This document shows positions 19,997 to 28,925 of a stretch of DNA of 64,000 nucleotides, in pieces. Made by a program: the position numbers and the translations under genes. The notes under the pieces were generated by a model. That model made no database searches. It was not told the origin of the DNA and saw only the letters and a list, made by a program, of their open reading frames with translations. Location: the NCBI GenBank assembly GCA_027482185.1, contig JAIXWF010000022.1:1-64000 (forward strand), in the 5' to 3' direction. How positions within the stretch are numbered: the first letter of the stretch is position 1; each line of letters starts with the position of its first letter. Source of the DNA: Opitutaceae bacterium (GTDB lineage: Bacteria > Verrucomicrobiota > Verrucomicrobiia > Opitutales > Opitutaceae).

Positions 19997-22966
19997 TCAG
20001 TGGAGGTAGACGAATTCGTTGGCGTTGAAGAGGACGAGGCAGACCTCGGCGAGGGCGCGGGTGCGGAGAGGGACGTCGGCGGGTTGGAGGTCGGGGACGA
20101 AGTCGGCGTAGGCGGGGAGCTCTTCGTGGAACGAGAATTTCTCGCCGGTGTTTTCCTCGACGGCGTCGCGGCGCACGGAGCGCGGCGGGCGCGAGACGGG
20201 GGGCGGCGCGGCGGGAAGTTGGGCCTGGGCGTTTTCCCAATGCGCGAGGCAGGCGGCGCGTTCGGCGGCGGTGGGTTTTCTGGAGAAAACGAGATCGAAG
20301 CAGCGGTCGACAGCGGCGGCGGCGGTGGTCGTTTCGCGGACGACGCGGGCGGCGAGGGCGAGGGCGCGGTGGTGGGAGGCTTGGCTGTTGAAGAGACTGA
20401 AGACCTGGGGCGTGACGACGGAGGCGTCGCGGCGTTCGCAGGAGAAATCGGGCGTGGGCTGGTTGAAGATTTCGAAGGCGGGATCGGGCAGGCCGCGGAG
20501 TTTGAGGGCGTAGAGACTGCGGCGGTGGCGTTGGGCGGGGAGGGGATTCGGCACCCAGGCGGCGGCGAAGGTGCCCATGACTTGGCGCGGCTGGAGGGCG
20601 GCCTCGAGGTTCATCTCGGGGCGGTTGGGGATGCCGCCGACGGCGGGGTTGAGTTCGCCGGTGGCGGCGAGCATGGCGTCGCGCATTTCCTCGGCGGAGA
20701 GACGGCGCGGTTGGAAAACGGCGTAGCTCGTGCCGGCGGGATCGAGGGCGGCGAGGCGGGTGCGGTCGGGGTGCACGGTGCTGCGGCGGAAGGCCTCGCT
20801 GGTAAGAATGAGACGGTGGAGGGCTTTGAAGCTCCAGCCGGAGGCGACGAATTCGGCGGCGAGCCAATCGAGGAGCTCGGGGTGCGTCGGTTTTTTGCCG
20901 GTGCCGCCGAAGTTGTTGGGATTGCCGGCGAGGGGTTGGCCGAAATGCCAGAGCCAGACGCGGTTCACGATGGCGCGCGTGGTGAGCGGATTGGCGGGGT
21001 CGGCGATCCAGTCGGCGAGGGCGCGGCGTCGGCCGGTGATTTCCGTGGGGATCGGCGTTTTTTGGATTTCACCGAGGACGCTGAGGACGCCGGGCTTCAC
21101 CTTTTCACCCGGGGAGAACGGATCGCCGCCGGTGAGAATGGCGGTTTCCTCGAGTTCGCCGGCGGTCAGGCGGTTGGCCGGCGGGCGTTGCGGGGCGTTG
21201 ACGGATTTCACGTCGGGCGTGCGGCCGTTGTAGACGGCGAGGGCGAAGGGTTCGTAGCGCTCGAGTTCCCAGCGCAGGCGTTCGAGGCCTTTGCGGGCGA
21301 CGCGTTCGTTGCCGTAATCCTCGGGGCTGAAGCCGACGAACTTCGGGGGGAATCGGTCCTCCGGGATTTTCTGCCGCAGCAAGATCGAGCGGGCGGCGTT
21401 GAAGACGCCGTTGAAGTCGCGGCGGTTGTTGGCGCCGCGTTCCTGCTTCTCGGCCTGGGCAACGGCGGCGTGCCACGGGGCGGGATCGAGTTTCTGCGCG
21501 GCGTACCACGTTTCCGCGGCGGCGAGCAGCTGGGTGTCGAGGCGCTGCAACGTGGCGACGTAGGCGGCGCGGCGGGGCTCGAGGTAATTCTTTTCCGCGA
21601 AGCCGGCGGTGTTTTCCTCCGGCAGGAACGCGGCGGGGCGCTCGGCGAGCTGCGTCGTGGCGAACACGGCCTGCAGCGCGTAATAGTCGCGCGTCGGGAT
21701 CGGATCGAATTTGTGGTCGTGGCAACGCGCGCATTGCAGCGAGTGGGCGAGGAAGGTTTCGCCGACGGCGTTGGTGACGTCGTCGAGGAAACGCTGGCGC
21801 GCGATCTTGGGGACTTCCATGCCGGTGAGTTCCCAGGGGCCCATGCGGAGGAAGCCGGTGGCGATCTGGAGTTGAGAGTTGGAAGTGGGGAGTTGAGAGT
21901 TGAGAGCTGAGGGTTGAGAGCTGGAGTCCGCGGAGTCGGCGGGCTCAGTGAGTTCGTCGCCGGCGATTTGTTCGCGGATGAAGCGGTCGTAGGGCAGATC
22001 GGCGTTGAAGGAGCGGACGACGTAGTCGCGGTAGCGCCAGGCGTTGCCGCGGTCGTAGTCGTTGGCGAAGCCGGCGCTGTCGGCGTAGCGGACGACGTCG
22101 AGCCAGTGCTGCGCCATGCGTTCGCCGTAGTGCGGGCTGGCGAGGAGGCGATCGATGGCATGGCGGATTGCGGATTGCGGATCGCGGATTGAATCGGCGG
22201 CGAAGGTTGAGATCTCTTCGGGCGTGGGGGGCAGGCCGGTGAGGGTGAAGGTGAGGCGGCGGAGGACGGTGCGGGCGTCGGCGGGCGGGGCGGGGTTGAG
22301 GCCGGCGGGGAGTTTGGCGGCGAGGAAGGAATCGATGGGATGAGCTGAAGTTGAGCGTTGAGCGTTGAGCGTTGAGAGCGCGGGAACGGGCGGGCGGACG
22401 ACGGGGCGGTAGCCCCAGAGGTCTTCGGGTTTGTAGGGGCGGTTGGTCCAATCGGCGGAGAGGCCGCCGCTGGTGCGGACGGTGACGCCGTCTTCGGCCG
22501 ACCAGGCGGAGGCGTGGGCGGCGGCGATTTCGCGGCGGCGAGTTTCGTCGGGCCAAGGGGCGCCGGCGGCGATCCAGGTTTTGAGCCAAGCGAGTTGGTC
22601 CGCGGAGAGGCGGTCGTTTTCCTTCGGCGGCATCGGCTCCCAATCGGGGTGGGTGCGCGTGGCGGCGAGAAAGAGCGGGCTGGCGTCGGGTTGGCCGGCG
22701 ACGAAGGCGGGGAGGGCGCTATCGCCGCCGAGCAAGGTGTCGGCGCGGGTGCGGAGATCGAGGCCGCCCTTGATTTTCGCTTCGTCGTCGCCGTGGCAGG
22801 CGAGGCATTTGTTTTTCAGCAACGGCCAGACGCGGCGGACGAAGTGGGCTTCGGCGTCGGCGGGGGAAGCGATGGCAACGTCGGCGGCGCCGACGGCCGG
22901 GGCCAAGCAAAGCGCGAGCAGGGCGGGCAGGAGCGCGGAGCGGAAGGCGGGGGCGGAGCGCTTCAC
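19997..22966 (-). CDS. Cytochrome c-like PSCyt1/DUF1549/DUF1553 protein
   Basis: 989 residues from a GTG at 22966 (VKRSAPAFRSALLPALLALC), a signal peptide. KNKCLACHGDDEAKIKGGLD gives one CxxCH haem site (residues 54-58) in a PSCyt1-type domain. DUF1549 follows (LTGLPPTPEEISTF, HYGERMAQHWLDVVRYADS, CARCHDHKFDPI with a second CxxCH), and DUF1553 is C-terminal (RAIVNRVWLWHFGQPL, LTSEAFRRS). Such proteins are found with DUF1501 proteins in Planctomycetes and Verrucomicrobia; a periplasmic redox role is likely but unproven. Three in-frame word insertions of different types lie at linkers (about residues 196-207, 257-270 and 345-368). Confidence 0.92.
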   Translation of the reverse strand: MKRSAPAFRSALLPALLALCLAPAVGAADVAIASPADAEAHFVRRVWPLLKNKCLACHGDDEAKIKGGLDLRTRADTLLGGDSALPAFVAGQPDASPLFLAATRTHPDWEPMPPKENDRLSADQLAWLKTWIAAGAPWPDETRRREIAAAHASAWSAEDGVTVRTSGGLSADWTNRPYKPEDLWGYRPVVRPPVPALSTLNAQRSTSAHPIDSFLAAKLPAGLNPAPPADARTVLRRLTFTLTGLPPTPEEISTFAADSIRDPQSAIRHAIDRLLASPHYGERMAQHWLDVVRYADSAGFANDYDRGNAWRYRDYVVRSFNADLPYDRFIREQIAGDELTEPADSADSSSQPSALNSQLPTSNSQLQIATGFLRMGPWELTGMEVPKIARQRFLDDVTNAVGETFLAHSLQCARCHDHKFDPIPTRDYYALQAVFATTQLAERPAAFLPEENTAGFAEKNYLEPRRAAYVATLQRLDTQLLAAAETWYAAQKLDPAPWHAAVAQAEKQERGANNRRDFNGVFNAARSILLRQKIPEDRFPPKFVGFSPEDYGNERVARKGLERLRWELERYEPFALAVYNGRTPDVKSVNAPQRPPANRLTAGELEETAILTGGDPFSPGEKVKPGVLSVLGEIQKTPIPTEITGRRRALADWIADPANPLTTRAIVNRVWLWHFGQPLAGNPNNFGGTGKKPTHPELLDWLAAEFVASGWSFKALHRLILTSEAFRRSTVHPDRTRLAALDPAGTSYAVFQPRRLSAEEMRDAMLAATGELNPAVGGIPNRPEMNLEAALQPRQVMGTFAAAWVPNPLPAQRHRRSLYALKLRGLPDPAFEIFNQPTPDFSCERRDASVVTPQVFSLFNSQASHHRALALAARVVRETTTAAAAVDRCFDLVFSRKPTAAERAACLAHWENAQAQLPAAPPPVSRPPRSVRRDAVEENTGEKFSFHEELPAYADFVPDLQPADVPLRTRALAEVCLVLFNANEFVYLH
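21866..21935 (-). repeat. GTTGAGAG words inside the DUF1549/1553 gene
   Basis: About eight GTTGAGAG/GTTGGAAG/GCTGAGGG words in frame, translated as SSSQPSALNSQLPTSNSQLQ between AGDELTEP and IATGFLRMG, inside DUF1549. Confidence 0.9.
22156..22197 (-). repeat. GCGGATT words inside the DUF1549/1553 gene
   Basis: GCGGATTGCGGATTGCGGAT words in frame, translated as SIRDPQSAIRHAIDR between the LPPTPEEI and LLASPHYGER motifs. The same word type lies at 48068-48095 (between genes) and 52172-52212 (in the paralogue). Confidence 0.9.
22346..22381 (-). repeat. GTTGAGC words inside the DUF1549/1553 gene
   Basis: GTTGAGCGTTGAGCGTTGAG words in frame, translated as ALSTLNAQRST, just before HPIDSFLAAKL. The paralogue at 51750-54863 has a different word type at the same site. 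Confidence 0.9.
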
Positions 22967-23063
22967 GGAGCGAGTCCGGCAGGGCCGGCGGCGGGATTCA
23001 AGAAACGGAATTGGGAAAACGGAATTCCCGAAACCCCAATCCGGCCAAGGAAAGGCTTTGGAA

Positions 23064-23194
23064 CCACGGATTTCACGGCCGGGCACGGATGATCGGTTTG
23101 CGGCAACGCCGACGTCGGTTGCTTCGGAGGCGAGAGCAGCACGGAAGAATGCGGCGGCAGTTTGAGGAATCCGTGCCATCGGTGAAATCCGCGG
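23064..23194. repeat. CACGGAT-word inverted repeat
   Basis: CCACGGATTTCACGGCCGGG plus CACGGAT (23064-23090) is mirrored by ATCCGTGCCATCGGTGAAAT plus CCGCGG (23169-23194), near-complementary over 26 nt. It lies 25 nt beyond the stop of the sulfatase gene (23219). The GAAACCCCAATCCGG stretch at 23030-23045 adds further words. No gene lies in the 252-nt gap. Confidence 0.85.
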
Positions 23195-23218
23195 TCGCCT
23201 CGAACGGCCCGATCGGGT

Positions 23219-24727
23219 TCACCGCCGTGCCGGCATGCCGCGGGTTTCGAGCAAGTGGCGCGCGGGATTGAAGTCGGGATTGGGTCCGGGGATCTCGGCG
23301 CCGGAGGCGGCGAGCCAGGCGCGGAGGCGTTGGCGGAGATCCGCGGCGCGTTGCGGCTCGGCGGCGGCGAGGTTGCGCGTTTCGCCGAGGTCCTCGCGGA
23401 GGTGGTACAGTTCGAGGCGGGCGCCGGGGACATAGCGGCCGTCGGGATCGAACCAGTCCCCGAAGAACTCGATGAGTTTCCAGTCGCCGTCGCGGATGAT
23501 GGCGCAGGGCGTGGCGCCCCAGCGCACTTCGTAAAATGGCAGATACCAAAACAGCGGGCGCACGGGAAACGGTTCGCCGCGCAACAGGGGCCCGAGGTCG
23601 CGGCCGTCGAGCTCGAGGCCGGCGGGTGCGCGGGCGCCGGCGGCGGCGAAGAGCGTGGGCAGCCAGTCGACGACGTGGACGGGGGTATCGGCGACGGTGT
23701 CGGGTTTGACGACGCCGGGCCAACGCACGACGCAGGGCACGCGGATGCCGCCTTCGTAGTGCGAACCCTTGCCGGCGCGGAGCGGGGCGTTGCTGAAGGC
23801 GCGTTCCTTTTCCGTCAGGCGCTCGGGCGTGGCGGACGCCGCGCCCACGTTGGCGGCGAGGAAGGGCGCGGGGTCGTACTGCGTGTCGATGCCGCCGTTG
23901 TCGGTGAGGAAAACGACGAGCGTGCGTTCGGCTTGGCCGAGACGTTCGAGGCCGGCGAGGAGACGGCCGACGGAGGTGTCGAGGTGCTCGATCGCGGCGA
24001 GGTAGGTCGCGTTGTGGAGGCCGTTTTCCGGGGCGCCGCGGGCGCGGTACTTCGCGACGAGATCGGGCGGGGCGGAAACTTTGCCGTGGATCGTGTGGTG
24101 CGAGAGGTAGAGGAACCAGGAGCGATCGCGGTGCGCGCCGATGAAGCCGAGGGCCTGGTCGGTGAGGTGGTCGACCCACTTGTCGCCCTCGTTCTGGGTG
24201 CCGGGACCGTTGGGCGCGGCGAAATCGAAACCGTAGTGGGTCGCGGCTTCCGGCTTTAGCCGCGTGTAGTCGCCGTCGGCGCCGGTGGTGAGGTGCCATT
24301 TGCCGGCGATGCCGGTGGCGTAGCCCGCGGCGCGGAGGCCCTTGGCCAACGTGAACGTGTCGCGGCCGAGTTGGTCGCGGAAAACGGGTTCGCGCAGGCG
24401 CGCGTGCGGGTAGCCGTAGCCGGGGATGACATGCCACATGCCGTTGCGCGGGGCATTGCGGCCCGTGAGCAACGCGGCGCGCGTGGGCGTGCACTGCGGG
24501 AGCACGTAGGCGGACGTGAGGCGGGCGCCCTCGGCGGCGAGCCGGTCGAGGTGCGGCGTGGCGACGAGTTTGTTTCCGAAGCAGGAGAGCGTCGCGTAGC
24601 CTTGGTCGTCGGTGAGGATGAAGAGGACGTTGGGTCGCGGAGGCGCGGCGGCGCGGAGGAGCGGCGCGCCGGTGCAGAGGAGAAGCCAGAACAAACTCAG
24701 CAGGCGGGGCGGAAGAAAGCGGGGCAC
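23219..24727 (-). CDS. Secreted sulfatase (S1 family)
   Basis: 502 residues with signal peptide (PPRLLSLFWLLLCTGAPLLRA). PNVLFILTDDQGYATLSCFG holds the metal-binding Asp pair and LPQCTPTRAALLTGRNAP holds C-x-P-x-R with Cys79 as the formylglycine site. GIAGKWHLTTG and VVFLTDNGGIDTQYDP are further active-site motifs. It differs from the sulfatase at 16573 in the C-terminal region (DWKLIEFFGDWF), so substrates probably differ. It is divergent from the SbcD-like gene; 110 nt separate the starts. Confidence 0.94.
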   Translation of the reverse strand: MPRFLPPRLLSLFWLLLCTGAPLLRAAAPPRPNVLFILTDDQGYATLSCFGNKLVATPHLDRLAAEGARLTSAYVLPQCTPTRAALLTGRNAPRNGMWHVIPGYGYPHARLREPVFRDQLGRDTFTLAKGLRAAGYATGIAGKWHLTTGADGDYTRLKPEAATHYGFDFAAPNGPGTQNEGDKWVDHLTDQALGFIGAHRDRSWFLYLSHHTIHGKVSAPPDLVAKYRARGAPENGLHNATYLAAIEHLDTSVGRLLAGLERLGQAERTLVVFLTDNGGIDTQYDPAPFLAANVGAASATPERLTEKERAFSNAPLRAGKGSHYEGGIRVPCVVRWPGVVKPDTVADTPVHVVDWLPTLFAAAGARAPAGLELDGRDLGPLLRGEPFPVRPLFWYLPFYEVRWGATPCAIIRDGDWKLIEFFGDWFDPDGRYVPGARLELYHLREDLGETRNLAAAEPQRAADLRQRLRAWLAASGAEIPGPNPDFNPARHLLETRGMPARR

Positions 24728-24837
24728 GATTCTCGCGGGGGTGCACTTGAGGTTTGTCGTCGGGCGGGAGCTTGTCGACGTTGCGTTCGCGCCGCCGCGG
24801 TCCCGACTTCCGGGGCGGCGGCGTAATCCCCTTTTCC

Positions 24838-26073
24838 ATGTTCCGCCTGATCCATTCCGCCGACTGGCAGCTCGGCGCCCGCTTCGCCCAATTCGGGGCG
24901 GCGGCGCCGCGGCTGCGCGCGGTGCGGCTGGAGACGCTGCGGCGCACGGTGGAGCTGGCGCGGACGCGCGAAGCGGATGCGTTGCTGATCGCGGGCGATC
25001 TCTTCGAGGACAACCAGGTCGACGACGCGCTCGTCGCCGCGACCGTGGCGGTGCTCGCGGCGGAGCCGGCGGTGCGGGTCTACGTGCTGCCGGGCAACCA
25101 CGACCCGTTCACGGGGCCGGATTGCGTTTGGCAACGGGCCGCGTGGCTCAAGGCGCCGCCGCACGTGCACGTTTTCCGCGCCGCCGGCACGGTCGAGCTC
25201 GCGCCGGGTGTGCACCTGCTCGCGTCGCCGTTGCACCAGAAGCAATCGACCACGGACCCGAGCTTGAAACTGGCGGAATTGGCTGCGGCCCTGCCGGCGG
25301 GGACGATCCGGATCGGGATGACGCACGGTTCGCCGGCGATCGAGGCGCGGCACAAGCCCGACGATTTCCCGATCGCGCTGCACGCGGCGACGCGCGCCGG
25401 TCTCGATTACCTGGCGCTCGGCCACTGGCACAACTGGCTCGCCGACACCGACGGCGGCAAGATGGTCATGCCGGGCACGCCGGAGCCGGACAACTTCGGC
25501 AACGACGCGAGCGGGCGCGTGGCGCTCGTCGAGTTCGACGGCCCGGGCCGGCCGGCGCGCGTGCAACCGCTGCCGGTGGCGACGCTGGCGTGGCGGAGTT
25601 TCGATTTCGATTTTCTCGCGGCGGACGCGGCGCGCGCGACTTTGGGCGCGGCGCTGGCGGAACTCGCGCCGGCCGCGGCACGCACGGTGGTGCGCGTGAC
25701 GCTGGCGGGGACGGCGTCGCCCGCCGCGGCCGCCGAGGTGCGCGCGTGGCTGGAGGCGAAGCTCGCGGATTTCGCCGTGCACCAACTGCGCGACGAGACG
25801 CGCGTTGCGTTGAGCGCGGTGGAGCTGGCGGACTTGCAGGCGCGGCATCCGATTCTGGCGCAGGTGCTGGCCGATGTGGACCGGCTCGAGGCGTTTGCCA
25901 ACGGCACGGTCGCGGGGGCGGCGGAGCCGGGGGCCGGCGCGGCGCCGCTGACGCTGGCCGAGGCGCAGGCCCTGCTCGCGCCGGCGAAGGTCGAGCTCGC
26001 GGCGCTGACGCCGCCCGTGCTGGCGCAGCTGCGGCGGACGCTGTTCCGGACCCTGCAGGAGGTCGCGAAATGA
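24838..26073 (+). CDS. SbcD/YhaO-like DNA repair exonuclease (metallophosphoesterase)
   Basis: 411 residues. Metal ligands are seen in order: FRLIHSADWQLG (D-x-H variant HSADWQLG), LLIAGDLFEDN, YVLPGNHDPFTG, IGMTHGS and LALGHWHNW. This is the Mre11/SbcD nuclease pattern; the closest layout is YhaO or SbcD. The start ATG at 24838 is followed at once by the first strand. It overlaps the next gene by 4 nt (ATGA), as expected for the nuclease and ATPase of one complex. A role in processing DNA ends or hairpins is inferred from the family, and it may matter in a genome rich in long inverted repeats. Confidence 0.9.
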   Translation: MFRLIHSADWQLGARFAQFGAAAPRLRAVRLETLRRTVELARTREADALLIAGDLFEDNQVDDALVAATVAVLAAEPAVRVYVLPGNHDPFTGPDCVWQRAAWLKAPPHVHVFRAAGTVELAPGVHLLASPLHQKQSTTDPSLKLAELAAALPAGTIRIGMTHGSPAIEARHKPDDFPIALHAATRAGLDYLALGHWHNWLADTDGGKMVMPGTPEPDNFGNDASGRVALVEFDGPGRPARVQPLPVATLAWRSFDFDFLAADAARATLGAALAELAPAAARTVVRVTLAGTASPAAAAEVRAWLEAKLADFAVHQLRDETRVALSAVELADLQARHPILAQVLADVDRLEAFANGTVAGAAEPGAGAAPLTLAEAQALLAPAKVELAALTPPVLAQLRRTLFRTLQEVAK

Positions 26074-28763
26074 TTCTGCACGCGATCGAACTCGCCTACG
26101 TCGGGCGCTTCCGCACGCCGGTGCGGCTCGGGCCTTTCGCGCCCGGGCTCAACGTGATCTCGGCGCCGAACGAGGCGGGGAAATCGACCCTGCTGCGCGC
26201 CGCCGCGCGGGGGCTGTTCGACCGGCACACGACGAAGAGCGACGAGATCAAGGCGCTGCAGCCCGCGGGCACGGACCTGGCGCCGTTTGTCGCGGTCGAG
26301 TTCGAGACGGCCGCCGGGCGTTTCCGGATCGAGAAAACGTTTCTCCAGACCCCGCGCAGCCTGCTGAAGGAATGGCAGGGCGGCGCGTGGCAGCCGGTCG
26401 CCGAAGCCGACCACGCTGACAAGCGGTTGCAGCAGCTGCTGCAATCGGGCCTGCCCGGCAAGGGCGCGACGAAACCGGAGCACTGGGGACTGCTCGGTTT
26501 CCTGTGGGCGCGGCAGGGCGAGCCCGCGGAGTGGCCCGGTCTGGAAGGCGCGGGACTCGGCGAAAAAATCCGCGCCCGCCTGGCGCGCGTCGAACTCGAT
26601 CCCGTGATCGCGCGCCTGCAGGCGCAGCTCGCCGCGACCGCCGACGCGCTGCTCACGGGCGGTGGCAAACCCAAGGTCGGCGGGGCATGGGCGACGGCGG
26701 AGGCGGATCTCGCCGCGCTCGAGACCGACCTCGCGGCGGTGCGGCGGACGCAGGCCGACCTCGACGAAATCCACCGGCGGTACCGTCAGGCCGACGCCGA
26801 CGTCGGCCGCCTCGAGCAGGAACACGCCGAGCGCCTGGCCGCGGCGGGGACCGCGCGGGAGCAGGCGGCGGCCGCGGAGCGGCTGCGGCACGATTTGGAA
26901 ACGCACCGCCGGGCCCTCGGGCCGGCGCAGGAACGCCTCGGGGCGGTGACGGCCGACGCCGACGCTGCGGCGCAGCGCGGGGCCGCGCTGGCGGCGGCCC
27001 GCGCCGCGCTGCGTCAGGCCGAAACGGATACGCAAACCGCGGCGCAGGCGCAGGCCGCGGCGCGGACGCGGCTGGAAACGGCGCAGGCGGCGCGGCCCGG
27101 CCGCGAGGCGGAGGTGGCCGCGCTGCGGGCGAAGCACCGGCGCGCGCAGGCCCTGCTGCGCGGGCGCCGGCTGGCCGAGGAAGCCGGGGCGCTCGACCGC
27201 CGGGTCGCGCAGGCGACGGCGCTCGCGGCGGAGACGGCGGAGCTGGCGGCGAAACTGGCGGCCCTGCCGGCGTTGACGCCGGCGAAACTCCGGCAGCTCG
27301 AGGAGCGCGCGGACGCGGTCCGCACCCTGCGCGCGCAGACGGAGGCGCTGGGCCTGACGGTGGAGCTGACGCCGGAGCGGGCGGCCGCGGTGGAAATCGG
27401 CGAGGGCGGCGCCGCGCCGCGGCGCGAGGAGCTGCCGGCGGGGGAGACGCGGCGGTTGCAGAGCCCGCAGGCGCTCGATCTGAGGCTGGCGGGCTGGGGC
27501 CGCGTGACCGTGCGGTCCGGGGCGCGGGATGCGCAGACGGCGGCGGCCGACCTGGCGCGGGCGGAAACGGCGTTGGCCGAGGCGCTCGCGGCGGCGGAGG
27601 TGCCGGATGTGGCGGCGGGCCGCGAGGCGTTGGCCGCGCGGCAGGAGCTCGCGCACCGGCTCAAGACGAAGGAGGCGGCGCTGGCGCCGCACCTCGGGGA
27701 GTTTGCCGATGCGGCCGCGTTGCAGGCGGCGGCGGCCGGCGCGGCGCGGCGCGCCGAGGCGCAGGCGGCGGCCGTGGCGGCCACGGCGGAAGAGCAGGCG
27801 CTCGGGTCGGCGGAATGGGAAGCGGCGGAGGCCGCGGCCGCGGCGGCGCTGCCCGGGGCGGAGCAGGCTTTGCAGGAGTTCGGCCGGCAGCTCGACGCGC
27901 TCGCGGCGGCCGAGCGGGCGGCCGGGGAACGGGTGGGCGCGGCGCAACTCGCCCTCGAGCGCGGCCGCGCGGCCGTGCGCACGCTGGAGGCGCAGATCGC
28001 GGACCTCGCGGCGCGGTATCCGGCCGGGTTGGACGCGGCGAAGCAGGCGGCGCAGCTGGCGTTCGCGCAGGCGGAGGCGCGGGTGGCCGCGACGACCTTG
28101 GCGTTGCCGCCGGAATTCGAGAAACTGCCGGAGCGGAACAAGCGCGCGGCCGCGGCGCTGCAGCAGATCGCGGACACGCTGACGGCCCGGCGGTCGGAGC
28201 GCGACGAAGCCAAGGGCAAACTCGAATCGCTCGGCGGCCAGGGGCTTTATTCGCGGGAGACGGAGCTGACCGACCGGCTCAACGAGGCGGCGTTGCGGCG
28301 CGACGCGGCGCGGACGCAGGCGTGGTGCGCGCGCCTGGCCCACGATCTGATCGACCGCCGCAAGCAGGCCGCGACGAAGGCGGTGCTGACGCCGTTGGAG
28401 GAACGGCTGACGGCGGCGCTGGCGGAGCTGAGCGGCGAGACGGGGCGGCGGGTCTTCCTCGACGAACAGCTGCAGATCGCGGGCGTCGGCCCGACGCGCG
28501 AGTCGGCGCATGCGTTCGAGCTCCTTTCGCAGGGCGCGAAGGAGCAGCTGTTGCTCTGCCTGCGGCTGGCGGTGGCGCAGGAACTGGCGGCGGACGAACC
28601 GCAGGTGCTCATCCTCGACGACGTGCTGGTGAACACGGATCCGGTGCGGCAGGAGCGGATCCTCGACGTGCTCGGCGCCGCGGCCGCGCGCCTGCAGATC
28701 GTGATTCTGACCTGCCACGACGACCGCTACCGCGGCACGGGGACGGTGCTGAAATTTGCCTGA
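26070..28763 (+). CDS. SbcC/YhaN-like AAA ATPase
   Basis: 897 residues. The N-terminus has LNVISAPNEAGKSTLLRAAA (Walker A, Lys38) and the C-terminus has LSQGAKEQLLLCLRLAVAQE (ABC-type signature) and QVLILDDVLVNTDPVRQERI (Walker B). Between lie two long Ala/Glu/Arg-rich coiled coils (about 200-420 and 500-760), the Rad50/SbcC architecture. The N-terminal NEAGKST form is typical of YhaN rather than SbcC. It forms an operon with the nuclease gene. The stop codon lies inside a hairpin (28758-28776). Confidence 0.9.
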   Translation: MILHAIELAYVGRFRTPVRLGPFAPGLNVISAPNEAGKSTLLRAAARGLFDRHTTKSDEIKALQPAGTDLAPFVAVEFETAAGRFRIEKTFLQTPRSLLKEWQGGAWQPVAEADHADKRLQQLLQSGLPGKGATKPEHWGLLGFLWARQGEPAEWPGLEGAGLGEKIRARLARVELDPVIARLQAQLAATADALLTGGGKPKVGGAWATAEADLAALETDLAAVRRTQADLDEIHRRYRQADADVGRLEQEHAERLAAAGTAREQAAAAERLRHDLETHRRALGPAQERLGAVTADADAAAQRGAALAAARAALRQAETDTQTAAQAQAAARTRLETAQAARPGREAEVAALRAKHRRAQALLRGRRLAEEAGALDRRVAQATALAAETAELAAKLAALPALTPAKLRQLEERADAVRTLRAQTEALGLTVELTPERAAAVEIGEGGAAPRREELPAGETRRLQSPQALDLRLAGWGRVTVRSGARDAQTAAADLARAETALAEALAAAEVPDVAAGREALAARQELAHRLKTKEAALAPHLGEFADAAALQAAAAGAARRAEAQAAAVAATAEEQALGSAEWEAAEAAAAAALPGAEQALQEFGRQLDALAAAERAAGERVGAAQLALERGRAAVRTLEAQIADLAARYPAGLDAAKQAAQLAFAQAEARVAATTLALPPEFEKLPERNKRAAAALQQIADTLTARRSERDEAKGKLESLGGQGLYSRETELTDRLNEAALRRDAARTQAWCARLAHDLIDRRKQAATKAVLTPLEERLTAALAELSGETGRRVFLDEQLQIAGVGPTRESAHAFELLSQGAKEQLLLCLRLAVAQELAADEPQVLILDDVLVNTDPVRQERILDVLGAAAARLQIVILTCHDDRYRGTGTVLKFA

Positions 28764-28776
28764 GCAAGGCTCAGGC
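28758..28776 (+). terminator. Hairpin over the SbcC-like stop codon
   Basis: GCCTGAGC-AAG-GCTCAGGC is a perfect 8-bp stem with a 3-nt loop; the TGA stop (28761-28763) is in the first arm. No T-tract follows, but a long GTTGAGAG inverted repeat does (28778-28902). Confidence 0.6.
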
Positions 28777-28777
28777 A

Positions 28778-28902
28778 GTTGAGAGAGCTTGGTTGAGAGT
28801 TGAGAGCCGAACGATGCGGTTACTCGGGCTGCGTGCGGCGGCCACGACTTCCGTTCCGCGGCGGATCGTTCTCTCAACTCTCAACTCTCAACTTCCAACT
28901 GC
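28778..28902. repeat. GTTGAGAG-word inverted repeat between convergent genes
   Basis: GTTGAGAGAGCTTGGTTGAG and following words ending in CCGAACGAT (28778-28814) face ATCGTTCTCTCAACTCTCAA and more (28864-28902). The arms are complementary over about 20 nt including the non-repeat GAACGAT/ATCGTTC part, so they form a true hairpin. It lies between the SbcC-like stop and the HDOD stop. Confidence 0.9.
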
Positions 28903-28925
28903 GTTCGCGGCGCAGCCGCGAACGC

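Noticed and set aside
25407-28877. Open frame of 1156 codons on the minus strand
   Set aside because: Antisense to the SbcCD-like pair; Arg/Leu/Pro-rich composition with no recognisable motif.
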